A stretch of DNA of 39,131 nt, taken from the NCBI GenBank assembly GCA_026388215.1, contig JAPLKF010000123.1, positions 1 to 39,131 on the forward strand. Direction: 5' to 3'. Made by a program: the position numbers and the translations under genes. The notes beneath the pieces are model-generated. The model searched no databases, was not told the DNA's origin, and was given only the letters and a program-made list of their open reading frames with translations. The DNA is from Pseudomonadota bacterium. GTDB lineage: Bacteria; Desulfobacterota; Syntrophorhabdia; Syntrophorhabdales; Syntrophorhabdaceae. This document shows positions 9,320 through 17,993 of the stretch, piece by piece. The number at the start of each line of letters is the position of its first letter. The first letter of the stretch is position 1.

Positions 9320-10674
9320 ATAAAATCACTTTAGACATAACAAACGTTCTATCGAAGACCATAGGGAAAGAAGGGCTTGACACGCAAGCAATTACAGGTA
9401 TTTTATCAAAGCTTGAAGTGTATAATAAAACACTCTGGGATGCACCCTACCCTTTCATGGAATTGCCCTCAAAGAGATTTCAATTTAAAGAAATGAAAAG
9501 GCTTGCAGATAATATCAAAACAAAAAATATAAAAAATCTTGTACTCCTTGGAATAGGAGGCTCATCACTTGGTACAGAAACTATATTTAATGCCCTGCTT
9601 CATCCGTTCCATAATCTTAGTGAAGGTTTAAGGAACGGTAAACCGCGTTATTTTATTCTCGATAATATTGACCCTCATAAAATTAATAGAATAATAGACA
9701 TGATTAAAAAAGAAAAAGAGAATACACTCTTAATAGTAATAAGCAAATCCGGAGAAACACCTGAAACAACCTCTCAATTTATGATATTTGAAGAAATACT
9801 GAGTAAGAAACCAAATTTCAGGGATAGAGTTGTAATCATAACAGACAAAAAGAAAGGTATTTTGAAAGAAATAGTAGACAGGGAAGAATATCCGGTCTTG
9901 AATGTACCGGAAGGTGTTGGGGGAAGGTTTTCTGTGCTTACCCCGGTTGGTCTTTTCCCATCGATTGCTATGGGTATAAATATAGACGAAATAGCAGATG
10001 GAGCTAATAGTATGGCAATTCATGTGAAAAAGGCAGTACCCCAAAAGAACATGGCTATTATGATTGCAAGCATTCTCTATCTCATGGACAAAAAGGGGAA
10101 AGGTATTCACGTTATTATGCCTTACTGTGAAAGGCTTTCTGGATTTGCTGATTGGTTCAGACAACTTGAAGGAGAAAGTCTCGGTAAAAATAATCTTGGG
10201 GCAACACCGTTAAAGTCAATTGGTGTAACCGATCAACATTCTCAGTTGCAATTATACATTGATGGTCCGAAGAATAAATGTATCATGTTTTTATATTCTG
10301 CCAATGAAAAAAGGGTCATTCCAAAAAGTTTCCCCTATATTGAAGCGTTAGACTACCTTGCAGGAAAGGATTTGAAAGACCTGTTTCATGCAGAATTCTT
10401 AGGAACAAGCCTTTCACTTACCGAGGTTAAAACACCAAATTTTTCACTATTACTTAATGAAATTAACGGCTATAACCTTGGTGCTTTATTCTTCTTATAT
10501 GAGATGGTCATTACATTTCTTGGCTACCTCTATAGTATAAATCCTTTTGATCAGCCTGGCGTGGAGCTTGGCAAAATATATACAAAAGCTATCATGGGGA
10601 AAAAGGGTTTTGAAACAAAGCGTATCGCTGCTGAAGCAAGGTTATCAACCCAAAAGACCGTTATAACCTTTTAA
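9316..10674 (+). CDS. pgi: Glucose-6-phosphate isomerase
   Basis: Interconverts glucose 6-phosphate and fructose 6-phosphate in the cytoplasm. At 452 residues it belongs to the shorter bacterial type (as in Bacillus) and not the 550-residue E. coli type. The two SIS domains show GIGGSSLGTETIF (near 76-88) and VISKSGETPETTSQF; the active-site segments include the Glu in RQLEGESLGKN, the His in GVTDQHSQLQLY and the Lys in GKIYTKAIMG. Start ATG overlaps the accA stop and has AAGGAAA upstream. Its last 14 bases overlap the last bases of the convergent membrane-protein gene, leaving no room for a terminator between them. Confidence 0.96.
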   Translation: MNKITLDITNVLSKTIGKEGLDTQAITGILSKLEVYNKTLWDAPYPFMELPSKRFQFKEMKRLADNIKTKNIKNLVLLGIGGSSLGTETIFNALLHPFHNLSEGLRNGKPRYFILDNIDPHKINRIIDMIKKEKENTLLIVISKSGETPETTSQFMIFEEILSKKPNFRDRVVIITDKKKGILKEIVDREEYPVLNVPEGVGGRFSVLTPVGLFPSIAMGINIDEIADGANSMAIHVKKAVPQKNMAIMIASILYLMDKKGKGIHVIMPYCERLSGFADWFRQLEGESLGKNNLGATPLKSIGVTDQHSQLQLYIDGPKNKCIMFLYSANEKRVIPKSFPYIEALDYLAGKDLKDLFHAEFLGTSLSLTEVKTPNFSLLLNEINGYNLGALFFLYEMVITFLGYLYSINPFDQPGVELGKIYTKAIMGKKGFETKRIAAEARLSTQKTVITF

Positions 10675-11965
10675 TATCTGCTTTTATTTTCTCCAGTTTA
10701 ATTTTTGTAATCCTTCGCCCCTCAATGCCAACTACAGTGAACTTGTATGCACCATGATAGATAATCTCTCCACCTTTTGCTATTCCCTGAAGTTGAGTTA
10801 GTATGAAACCACCAAGGGTATCATAATCTGGAGATTCTGCAAGATTAAGGGTTAATACATTATTTAAATCCCTGATAGAATATGAAGCATCTACGATTAT
10901 AGAACCATCCCTCAGTCTTTCCATCCTGTTATCCACATCCGTTTCATCCATTATCTCACCAAATATTTCCTCCATTATATCTTCAAGTGTTACCATGCCA
11001 ACAGTTGTCCCATACTCATCTATGACAACCGCCAGATGGATGTGCCTTTTCTGCATCTCTTTTAAAAGAATACTTATTTTCATGGTATCAGGAACGAAAT
11101 AAGGCTTCTTAAGAATTTTTTCTAAATCAAATTGCTCTTTTAACCAGATATGCTTGATAATATCTTTATGATAGGCAATACCAACTATATTATCTATATA
11201 ATCCCTGTAAACAGGGTATCTTGAAAATTCATTTTCAATGATATATTCCAATACCTCATCTTTACTACTTGCAATATTAATAGCATAGATATTTGGTTTC
11301 GGAACCATGATTTCTTTTACAGACCTATCAGCAAAATCAAAAACACCATGTATCAATTCTTCCTCTGTTCTGTCAAATACCCCTCTCCTTCTTCCCTCCT
11401 CAAGTAATATCTTTATTTCACTTTCTCCTATATGTTCTTCCCCCTTCTTTAAATTAAGGCTTTTAACGATAAACATGGTGGAAAAGGTAAGAAAATTCAC
11501 AACAAAGAAGAAAAACCTTGATGTAAAATCAAAGATAGGTACAATCCTCAGGGCCACTCTTTCTTTGTAATTGATGCCTATATATTTGGGCACAAGCTCT
11601 CCTATAACAAGAAAAAGATATGTGAGCACCACTACAATAAATATAAGCGAAATAGTTTCAGAAAAGGTCCTGATAAAAGGGATTCTGTTTAAAATAGGCA
11701 CAATATATCTTATCGAAAGCATACCACCTATAGCCGATGCGAGTATCCCAAATAATGTAATGCCTATCTGTACAACAGACAAAAATTTTTCTGGATTTTC
11801 CTTCATCTCAAGTAATGTTTCAACCCTCTTCTCCTTCTTTTCCTTAATCATTTCTTTTATCTTGCTTTTTCTTGATGAAACAATTGCTATCTCCCCCGCA
11901 GAAAAGATACCATTAAGTACTATTAAAACAATTATTAAAAAGATTTCTAAAAGAGGGCTACCCAT
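10661..11965 (-). CDS. CNNM/CBS-domain membrane protein (CorC/HlyC, TlyC-like; possible divalent-cation transport)
   Basis: A 434-residue inner-membrane protein of the hemolysin-like CNNM family. The N-terminal DUF21 domain (about 1-180) has four hydrophobic segments, the first at LEIFLIIVLIVLNGIFSAGE. It is followed by a CBS pair (about 200-320, beginning ADRSVKEIMVPK) and a C-terminal CorC_HlyC domain (about 335-420, GFILTQLQG). Relatives have been linked to magnesium or cobalt efflux/homeostasis; the hemolysin name is historical. The ATG at 11965 was chosen because it gives the normal MGSPLLEIF start and overlaps the preceding gene by 8 bases; a longer start at 12007 would add 14 unlikely residues. 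It is co-transcribed with the activase but no functional link is apparent. Confidence 0.9.
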   Translation of the reverse strand: MGSPLLEIFLIIVLIVLNGIFSAGEIAIVSSRKSKIKEMIKEKKEKRVETLLEMKENPEKFLSVVQIGITLFGILASAIGGMLSIRYIVPILNRIPFIRTFSETISLIFIVVVLTYLFLVIGELVPKYIGINYKERVALRIVPIFDFTSRFFFFVVNFLTFSTMFIVKSLNLKKGEEHIGESEIKILLEEGRRRGVFDRTEEELIHGVFDFADRSVKEIMVPKPNIYAINIASSKDEVLEYIIENEFSRYPVYRDYIDNIVGIAYHKDIIKHIWLKEQFDLEKILKKPYFVPDTMKISILLKEMQKRHIHLAVVIDEYGTTVGMVTLEDIMEEIFGEIMDETDVDNRMERLRDGSIIVDASYSIRDLNNVLTLNLAESPDYDTLGGFILTQLQGIAKGGEIIYHGAYKFTVVGIEGRRITKIKLEKIKADIKRL

Positions 11966-14900
11966 TGCTCTGGAAATGTTCCTTGACCTGATACATAAAA
12001 GCCTCAAGCCTTGTTATTATATTTGTTATACCCTGACCATCGAATGCTATATTTATAATAGGAACATTATATTTTCTCTGAATCAATCTCATGATAGCAC
12101 TGGATATTGTTCCAGGCATACATGAAAAAGGCATTGCATTGACAATACCCGAGATTCCTTTATCAATAAAATCAACACTTTTACCAACGCTCAATATTGC
12201 TTCTCCCTCAAAACTCTCATGAATATAATCACTCGCCTTATCAAGAATCTGCTCTACCTTCGGTTCCTCTCCGTATTTTAAATACTGTTTAAATATTTTC
12301 TCCATTTCATGTTCATCTTTTCTTTGAATATATTCAGTAATCATCAAGTATAACATATTTGAAAATCTATTTTTTTTCAGGCTCTTCTTCTTTCCTACAT
12401 AGTTTATATAAGCTATCCATTCTGTGATAGGTGCAAGCCATACTTCACCGCCAAATCCTTCTATCCTCCTGACCAGGTCATTATTGCTGAATCTATTGGA
12501 TCTGATGTATATCTCACCAACTATTCCAACAATCGGTTTTTTTGTTTCCCTCCTTTTGATATTTAAAAATCTCTTCACTATATCTTCAAGAACTCCAATT
12601 ATCCTATCCCCGTCTTTTTCCAGTGTTTCTGAAATTCGTAAAAGTGATTCCTTATAAATCCTATCGGTTTCTCCTTTATTCTCCTCGTAAGGCCTTATCT
12701 CGTGAAGCATTTTCACTATAAGGTCTACTGCTACTACAGCTCTCCACCCTAACCGTGAGAATTTTCCTCCCATTATATTAAATTCCTTATAAAATCTGTC
12801 ATCCTGATTAGGTGCATAAATAGGCACATCCTTAAATCCCATTTCATCCAGCACTATCCTATGAAACCTGTGGTATTGTCCAAAACGGCAAGGCCCGCTC
12901 CCGGAAAGCATGAAAAATGCGCTCCTTGCAGGATCGAATGTTTCTTTCCTTGTGCATTTCACCATATCCCCTGTGGTTAATATACAAGGATAACACTCTT
13001 TCCCCGTTGTAAATTTTCTTCCCAGGTAAACAGTTTTTTCATCGGATTCTTCCATTACTTCAGCATCTACACCGCATGCCTTGAAAACACTTGAGAGCGT
13101 AAAGGCATGATCAGACATATAAGGTATATAAATTTTTCTTCTATTACCATCTACCCCAAATCGTGGTGCTTTACTTTTTATAACTCTCGACTCAACCCTC
13201 GCATTTTTTATACTGTCAAGAAATGCTTCCAGCCTTGTAATAATTCCTGCATCCGCACTGTGTTCATCAATCTCTAACTGCAAGAAAGGCTTACCTTTAA
13301 TAATCCTTTCGAAAAAGTGGATTATAAATGAGTCTGGACCACAACCGAAGCTCGTTATATATATTCCATATAAATTATTATTGTTTTTTATAAATTTAGC
13401 GGCCTTCAATATTTTCTGTCCGTAAGCCCAATACATATTTTCCAGATCATCATCACTTTCAACCCCATCTACTAAGGGTAGCATGTCCATGGGTATTGGT
13501 TTTACACCAAGGTCCATTAATTTTTTATGGATATTAAGATTAGCCCCTGGATCCGCACTATTATATGGTCTGCCGATGATTACCATTGCCTTATCATTAT
13601 CACCAATCTCTGACAAAAATCGAGAGCCATATTCTGAACATTTCTTATAAAATGTTTCCTGCACTTCCATCGCAACATCAAACGCCTTTTTTATTTCCTT
13701 CTTTGATTTTTTCAATCCCTTCCCATAATCCATTAGATTTTGTAAAGCCACCTCTCTCCCTTCTCCGAAATAGACAATAGGAGAATCAACACCTACCCCC
13801 AACGCTTTGAAATTGATGGATGCTTTTACAGTATAGGGTATAGATTGTGCATATGGACAGGTAAAGGTATTCAATACACGTTGAAAAGGTTTTTTAAGAT
13901 TTATAATGCTTGGAATAAAGATTCTTTTAATTCCTTTACTGATTATATTAAGAATATGACCATGTGCCAACTTTATAGGAAAACATGTTTCAACGATGAT
14001 GTTCTCCACCCCTTCTCTGATTATTTTTTTATTTGTTATATCCGAAAGAACAACTGAAAATCCAAGCTCAGAAAAAAAGCTTTTCCAAAAAGGTAAAAGT
14101 TCATGCATATTTAAAATTTTGGGAATTCCAATAGGTTCCCCATCAACCTTCTTATCATACACATTGGTAAGAATTTCATCCCTTGTTTTAAAAAGGTCCT
14201 GTGTATCCTTTTTCTCAACCCTTCTTATAACATCATACTTCTCACATCTGCTACCGTAATAAAGAGGGGTTTCTTTCTCAACCGTTACCTTCCTGATTTC
14301 ACATAAGTTTTCACACCCCTTACATTCAAACGTATCTATCTGGTATGACCTTTTGCTTAAGTCAAAACCTTTAAATTTGCTTTTCTCCCAATTCTTCTCC
14401 TTCATTGCAAGTATTGCAACACCTATAGCACCTGTTACATCATGGTGTGGTGGAACTTTAACTGACTTTTTAAGAACCTTCTCAAATGCCGCTATAACAC
14501 CTTTATTAAAAGCAGTGCCTCCCTGAAAAAATATTTTTTCCCCTATTCTCTTATCCCCCACCACTTTGTTTAAGTAATTCATCACAATTGAATAAGAAAG
14601 ACCACCCACAATATCATCAGTTCTTGCCCCTCTCTGTTGGTAATGGACTAAATCCGATTCGATAAATACTGTACATCTTTCACCCATCTTTACAGGCCTT
14701 TTCGAATTGAGGGCAAGAGTTCCGAACTCCTCTTTAATAGATATACCGAGTCTCTCAGCCTGTTCCTCTAAAAAGGAACCTGTTCCTGCTGCACATGCTT
14801 TATTCATCTCAAAATCTACAATCACACCATTATCTATGCTTATGTACTTTGAATCCTGTCCGCCAATTTCAAATACAGTATCTACCTCCGGGTCTATATC

Positions 14901-16106
14901 AATTGCTGCCTCTGCCTGAGCAGTTATTTCATTCCTTACTATGTCGGCGCTGATAAAATCACCCGTCAGGTATCTTCCAGAACCAGTGGTTCCTGCACCT
15001 ATTATCTCAACAAGGTTTCCTACCTCTTCACCTATCTCAGCAAGACCTCTTTTCACCGCTTCAAGAGGTCTTCCCTCAGTCATAAGATACCTTTTCGCAA
15101 TGATATTCTTGTCTTCATCAATAATTACAAGGTTTGTGCTTATTGAACCCACGTCAACGCCAAGATATACCTTTGTCTTTTGATAGATCTTCCTTAATTC
15201 GTAAGGTACATTAAGATTCTCTTTTGAGATCTTTAATGGTTCGTGTCCTTCCTCGATCTTCTCTTCCTTTAAATATTCATCCACCTTTCCTAAACCAAGA
15301 AATGTCTGTTTCAATGATGGTTCATCAAGGACTGTATAAATAGCCCCTATAGCGCCCATTGAAGTAAAATGTTCAGGGATAAAAAACTCGCCGTCCTGCA
15401 AAGAGAAGACATCTTTTATAGCTTTTCTCATACCAGCATTTGCTGCTACCCCTCCAATAAAGGCAAGCGGGGTTCCTACTTCTTTCCCCCTGGCAATATT
15501 GCCTTTAAAATTTCTTGCGAGGGCATAACATAAACCCGCAACTATTTCATAATCAGGGGTTGCTGTCTGCTGAAGGTGTATCATATCTGTTTTTGCAAAC
15601 ACCGTACACCTTCCAGCAATCCTCGGTGGGGTTTTTGACTTTAGTGCTAATTCACTGAATTCTTCAATTGTGAAGCAGAGTCGGGATGCCTGCTGGTCTA
15701 AAAAGGCACCTGTCCCTGCAGCACATAATGCATTCATCGAAAAATCTTTTACCCTTAACCTATTATCTCTTCCGTTGGTTTCAAATATAATAATCTTTGA
15801 ATCTTCCCCCCCTATATCTATTACACTTCCCACACGGGGGTACAGGTAACTGAATCCTCTTGCCAATGCCACAATTTCATTTATAAAAGTAGCCCCTGTA
15901 AGGGTGGCAAAAATTTTTGCTCCAGTACCGGTGGCAGCTATAAAATCTACATCGTATGTCCTTGATAATTCACCAACAACATCTCTTCCAACTTCTATAG
16001 ACTTCCCCTTATGGCGTATATATCTGTTTTCCAGAATGTTTCCTGCCTGATTCAACACGACAATGCTTACACTCACAGAACCAATATCAATACCTATTCT
16101 GTGCAT
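11958..16106 (-). CDS. Giant 2-hydroxyacyl-CoA dehydratase activase-like protein (tandem BadF/BcrA ATPase, DUF2229, HgdB-like)
   Basis: A 1382-residue protein of the family annotated as acyl-CoA dehydratase activase. Two ASKHA ATPase modules lie in tandem: residues 3-265 (GIDIGS, DIGGEDSK, CAAGTGAF at 128-135) and 313-570 (GVDVGS, EIGGQDSK, CAAGTGSF at 438-445). Each retains the two cysteines that in the homodimeric HgdC activator hold one 4Fe-4S cluster between subunits (Cys128/Cys167 and Cys438/Cys478). A four-cysteine motif follows (595, 598, 602, 621), then DUF2229 and an HgdB-like region with FGCGPDS and GKECYPC. The start is the ATG at 16106 with GAGGGGG upstream. No dehydratase subunits are adjacent, so the substrate is unknown; radical-type reduction in an anaerobe is the family expectation. 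Confidence 0.92.
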   Translation of the reverse strand: MHRIGIDIGSVSVSIVVLNQAGNILENRYIRHKGKSIEVGRDVVGELSRTYDVDFIAATGTGAKIFATLTGATFINEIVALARGFSYLYPRVGSVIDIGGEDSKIIIFETNGRDNRLRVKDFSMNALCAAGTGAFLDQQASRLCFTIEEFSELALKSKTPPRIAGRCTVFAKTDMIHLQQTATPDYEIVAGLCYALARNFKGNIARGKEVGTPLAFIGGVAANAGMRKAIKDVFSLQDGEFFIPEHFTSMGAIGAIYTVLDEPSLKQTFLGLGKVDEYLKEEKIEEGHEPLKISKENLNVPYELRKIYQKTKVYLGVDVGSISTNLVIIDEDKNIIAKRYLMTEGRPLEAVKRGLAEIGEEVGNLVEIIGAGTTGSGRYLTGDFISADIVRNEITAQAEAAIDIDPEVDTVFEIGGQDSKYISIDNGVIVDFEMNKACAAGTGSFLEEQAERLGISIKEEFGTLALNSKRPVKMGERCTVFIESDLVHYQQRGARTDDIVGGLSYSIVMNYLNKVVGDKRIGEKIFFQGGTAFNKGVIAAFEKVLKKSVKVPPHHDVTGAIGVAILAMKEKNWEKSKFKGFDLSKRSYQIDTFECKGCENLCEIRKVTVEKETPLYYGSRCEKYDVIRRVEKKDTQDLFKTRDEILTNVYDKKVDGEPIGIPKILNMHELLPFWKSFFSELGFSVVLSDITNKKIIREGVENIIVETCFPIKLAHGHILNIISKGIKRIFIPSIINLKKPFQRVLNTFTCPYAQSIPYTVKASINFKALGVGVDSPIVYFGEGREVALQNLMDYGKGLKKSKKEIKKAFDVAMEVQETFYKKCSEYGSRFLSEIGDNDKAMVIIGRPYNSADPGANLNIHKKLMDLGVKPIPMDMLPLVDGVESDDDLENMYWAYGQKILKAAKFIKNNNNLYGIYITSFGCGPDSFIIHFFERIIKGKPFLQLEIDEHSADAGIITRLEAFLDSIKNARVESRVIKSKAPRFGVDGNRRKIYIPYMSDHAFTLSSVFKACGVDAEVMEESDEKTVYLGRKFTTGKECYPCILTTGDMVKCTRKETFDPARSAFFMLSGSGPCRFGQYHRFHRIVLDEMGFKDVPIYAPNQDDRFYKEFNIMGGKFSRLGWRAVVAVDLIVKMLHEIRPYEENKGETDRIYKESLLRISETLEKDGDRIIGVLEDIVKRFLNIKRRETKKPIVGIVGEIYIRSNRFSNNDLVRRIEGFGGEVWLAPITEWIAYINYVGKKKSLKKNRFSNMLYLMITEYIQRKDEHEMEKIFKQYLKYGEEPKVEQILDKASDYIHESFEGEAILSVGKSVDFIDKGISGIVNAMPFSCMPGTISSAIMRLIQRKYNVPIINIAFDGQGITNIITRLEAFMYQVKEHFQSNG

Positions 16107-16164
16107 TATTGAACTACCCCCTCATAATATATAAAGGTTTTGATTTTAAAAGTTTCTTGTGTTA

Positions 16165-16192
16165 ATTATACTCTAATCAACAAAAATATCAA
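16165..16192 (-). promoter_or_regulatory. Probable sigma-70 promoter of the activase gene
   Basis: Read on the minus strand, TTGATA (16192-16187) and a perfect TATAAT (16170-16165) are 16 bases apart. Transcription would begin near 16158, about 52 bases before the activase ATG. The -35 hexamer touches the first base of the divergent acylphosphatase start codon, so the two directions share a very tight control region. Confidence 0.6.
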
Positions 16193-16467
16193 TGATGAAA
16201 AGGGTTCATATATTAGTGAGCGGAATAGTCCAAGGCGTATTTTTCAGACACAATACCATGAAAAAGGCTAATGAATTAGATTTAAAAGGATGGGTTAGGA
16301 ACCTAAGGGATGGAGGGGTAGAACTCCGATGTGAAGGTAATGATGACGACGTGGATAAAATGATTGAATGGTGTAAAAAGGGGCCACAGGGTGCATATGT
16401 AGAAAAAGTAGACGTAAAATGGGAAGACTATGCGGGTGAATTCAAAGCATTCCAGATCATCTACTAA
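16192..16467 (+). CDS. acyP: Acylphosphatase
   Basis: A small 91-residue cytoplasmic enzyme that hydrolyses acyl phosphates. The family pattern is complete: the phosphate-binding loop GIVQGVFFR with Arg19 and the catalytic Asn37 in GWVRNLRDGGVE, followed by the GPQGAYVEKV segment. Two ATGs are in tandem at 16192 and 16195 and either could be used. The 3' end overlaps the next gene by 38 bases in another frame. It is the first gene of the tetrapyrrole/cytochrome run and is divergent from the activase. Confidence 0.93.
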   Translation: MMKRVHILVSGIVQGVFFRHNTMKKANELDLKGWVRNLRDGGVELRCEGNDDDVDKMIEWCKKGPQGAYVEKVDVKWEDYAGEFKAFQIIY

Positions 16468-17092
16468 ACACTCATATTATCCTATATTTTTAGATATTTC
16501 AGACAACCCCTGCCTTGTAGTAGGTGGTGGTAGGGTTGCCGAAAGAAAGGTCAAAATGCTTCTCAAGTTCAATGCCAAAATTAAACTGGTAAGCCCTAAA
16601 GTTACTAAAACACTATCCAAACTTGCTGAAAATGGACAAATAGAAATTATTAAAAGAGAATATATGGATAAAGACATAGATGGAATGAGACTGGTGTTCG
16701 CTGCAACAAATATTGAAGAAATAAATAGTAAGATCAGGAAAGAAACCAAAAAAAGGCATATACCTGTAAATGTGGTAGATAATCCTGATCTTTGTGATTT
16801 CATTGTCCCATCTATAGTAAAAAAGGGCCCAATCATTATTGCTATTTCCACTTCAGGGATTCTACCCTTGTTATCCAAAAAACTTAAGGAAGAGATTAAC
16901 AACTACATTACTGCAGATTATATAAAATATGGTTTTATTATTGGAAAGTTTAGAAAGCTTCTTGTTGAAAAGGTGAAGGACAAACAAAAAAGAATAGCTA
17001 TTATGAAAGAAATTAATAAGATGGGTATCAAAGAATTAACAGAGATGGGGTTTAAAAAAATCAAAAATATGTTCTTAACTATACGGGAATGA
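16430..17092 (+). CDS. Precorrin-2 dehydrogenase / sirohydrochlorin ferrochelatase (CysG N-terminal, Met8p-like)
   Basis: A 220-residue protein that should oxidise precorrin-2 to sirohydrochlorin with NAD, and perhaps insert iron to give siroheme. The Rossmann motif is VVGGGRVAERK (residues 31-40). NVVDNPDLCDFIVPS holds Asp117, the likely counterpart of the catalytic Asp of CysG/Met8p, and STSGILPLLSKKL is also typical. The uroporphyrinogen methyltransferase domain of full CysG is absent. The start at 16430 (GGGAAG just upstream) lies inside acyP and adds about 15 residues before the usual YYPIFLDI; no nearer ATG exists, so the precise start is uncertain. It shares ATGA with ccsA. Its presence beside hemA/hemC fits a siroheme-centred tetrapyrrole pathway. 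Confidence 0.9.
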   Translation: MRVNSKHSRSSTKHSYYPIFLDISDNPCLVVGGGRVAERKVKMLLKFNAKIKLVSPKVTKTLSKLAENGQIEIIKREYMDKDIDGMRLVFAATNIEEINSKIRKETKKRHIPVNVVDNPDLCDFIVPSIVKKGPIIIAISTSGILPLLSKKLKEEINNYITADYIKYGFIIGKFRKLLVEKVKDKQKRIAIMKEINKMGIKELTEMGFKKIKNMFLTIRE

Positions 17093-17904
17093 ACGTTTAT
17101 ACATTCTACATCTCACTATCCTTTTATCTGTTATCCACACTATTTTATTTGCTCTATTTAGTGATCTATAAGAAAAAAATGGAAAGGTTGGGTCATTACT
17201 CTTTACTAATAGGTTTTATTATCCATTTACTCTCTACATCTATCAGATACATTCAGGCTGGGTATACTCCAATAACAAACATTTATGAATCACTTTCTTT
17301 TTTTTCCCTATGTATAGCTGGTTTTTTTCTATATCTAAAAAAATCTTACAGGATAGAAATAATGGGGTGTGTTGTACTTCCTGCTCTCTCTATAATATTA
17401 ATCTGGGCTTTAACATTTCCAACCAATATAAAACCCCTTCCACCTGTGCTTAAAAGCTACTGGTTGCCTGTCCATACCATATTCTCTTTCGCTGGCAACG
17501 CTATCTTTTTCATAAGCTTTTTTGTATCTACCCTATACCTTATGATCGAGAGAGGAATAAAAAAGAAAAAATTCCACCCCATTTTAAGCCGGTTTCCTTC
17601 ACTCGAAACACTTGATTCGATAAACTATAGATGCATGTCATATGGCTTCCCGTTTCTTACCATTGGTATTATAACCGGTTCAATCTGGGCAGGATTTGCA
17701 TGGGGGTCTTATTGGAGTTGGGATCCAAAGGAAACATGGTCGCTCATAACATGGATTGTATATGCCATTCTCATCCATAATAGACTTGCAATAGGCTGGA
17801 GAGGTAGAAAAACTGCATACATGATGATTATAGGTTTTTTCTCGATATTATTCACATTCTTAGGAGTTAATCTCTTTATGGGGGGACTACATTCATACGT
17901 ATAA
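17089..17904 (+). CDS. ccsA: Cytochrome c assembly protein CcsA/ResC-like (HemX-type)
   Basis: An integral membrane protein of 271 residues with about eight hydrophobic segments. The tryptophan-rich WWD-like motif WGSYWSWDPKETW is at 205-217, between a segment ending GSIWAGFA and one ending in the conserved HNRLA region. CcsA works with CcsB/ResB in System II heme delivery for cytochrome c maturation. The similar HemX proteins found beside hemA in other bacteria affect glutamyl-tRNA reductase levels, so position between a siroheme gene and hemA leaves both roles open. The start overlaps the previous stop by 4 bases (ATGA). No CcsB/ResB gene is in the window. Confidence 0.9.
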   Translation: MNVYTFYISLSFYLLSTLFYLLYLVIYKKKMERLGHYSLLIGFIIHLLSTSIRYIQAGYTPITNIYESLSFFSLCIAGFFLYLKKSYRIEIMGCVVLPALSIILIWALTFPTNIKPLPPVLKSYWLPVHTIFSFAGNAIFFISFFVSTLYLMIERGIKKKKFHPILSRFPSLETLDSINYRCMSYGFPFLTIGIITGSIWAGFAWGSYWSWDPKETWSLITWIVYAILIHNRLAIGWRGRKTAYMMIIGFFSILFTFLGVNLFMGGLHSYV

Positions 17905-17908
17905 ATAT

Positions 17909-17970
17909 AGTAAGGAGTATGGAGTAGGGTGCATGCAGTTCACTGCCTGCTGCCTGCTGCCTGCTGCCTA
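17909..17970 (+). repeat. Two heptamer-periodic tracts in the ccsA-hemA spacer
   Basis: Three degenerate units AGTAAGG, AGTATGG, AGTAGGG (17909-17929) are followed after 13 bases by three perfect CTGCCTG units and one CTGCCTA (17943-17970). The spacer contains a small GCAG/CTGC inverted repeat. The tract lies in the transcribed spacer, about 24 bases before the hemA start. It is not a CRISPR (units are 7 bases, no spacers). Confidence 0.8.
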
Positions 17971-17993
17971 CTTGTTTCTTAGATAGGGAAACT

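Noticed and set aside
11571-12125. 184-codon plus-strand open frame
   Set aside because: Lies opposite the CNNM membrane protein and the end of the activase; composition is a reverse-complement artefact of hydrophobic codons.
17943-17970. CRISPR-like array
   Set aside because: Units are 7 bases, directly adjoining, without spacers and without cas genes; it is a short tandem repeat.
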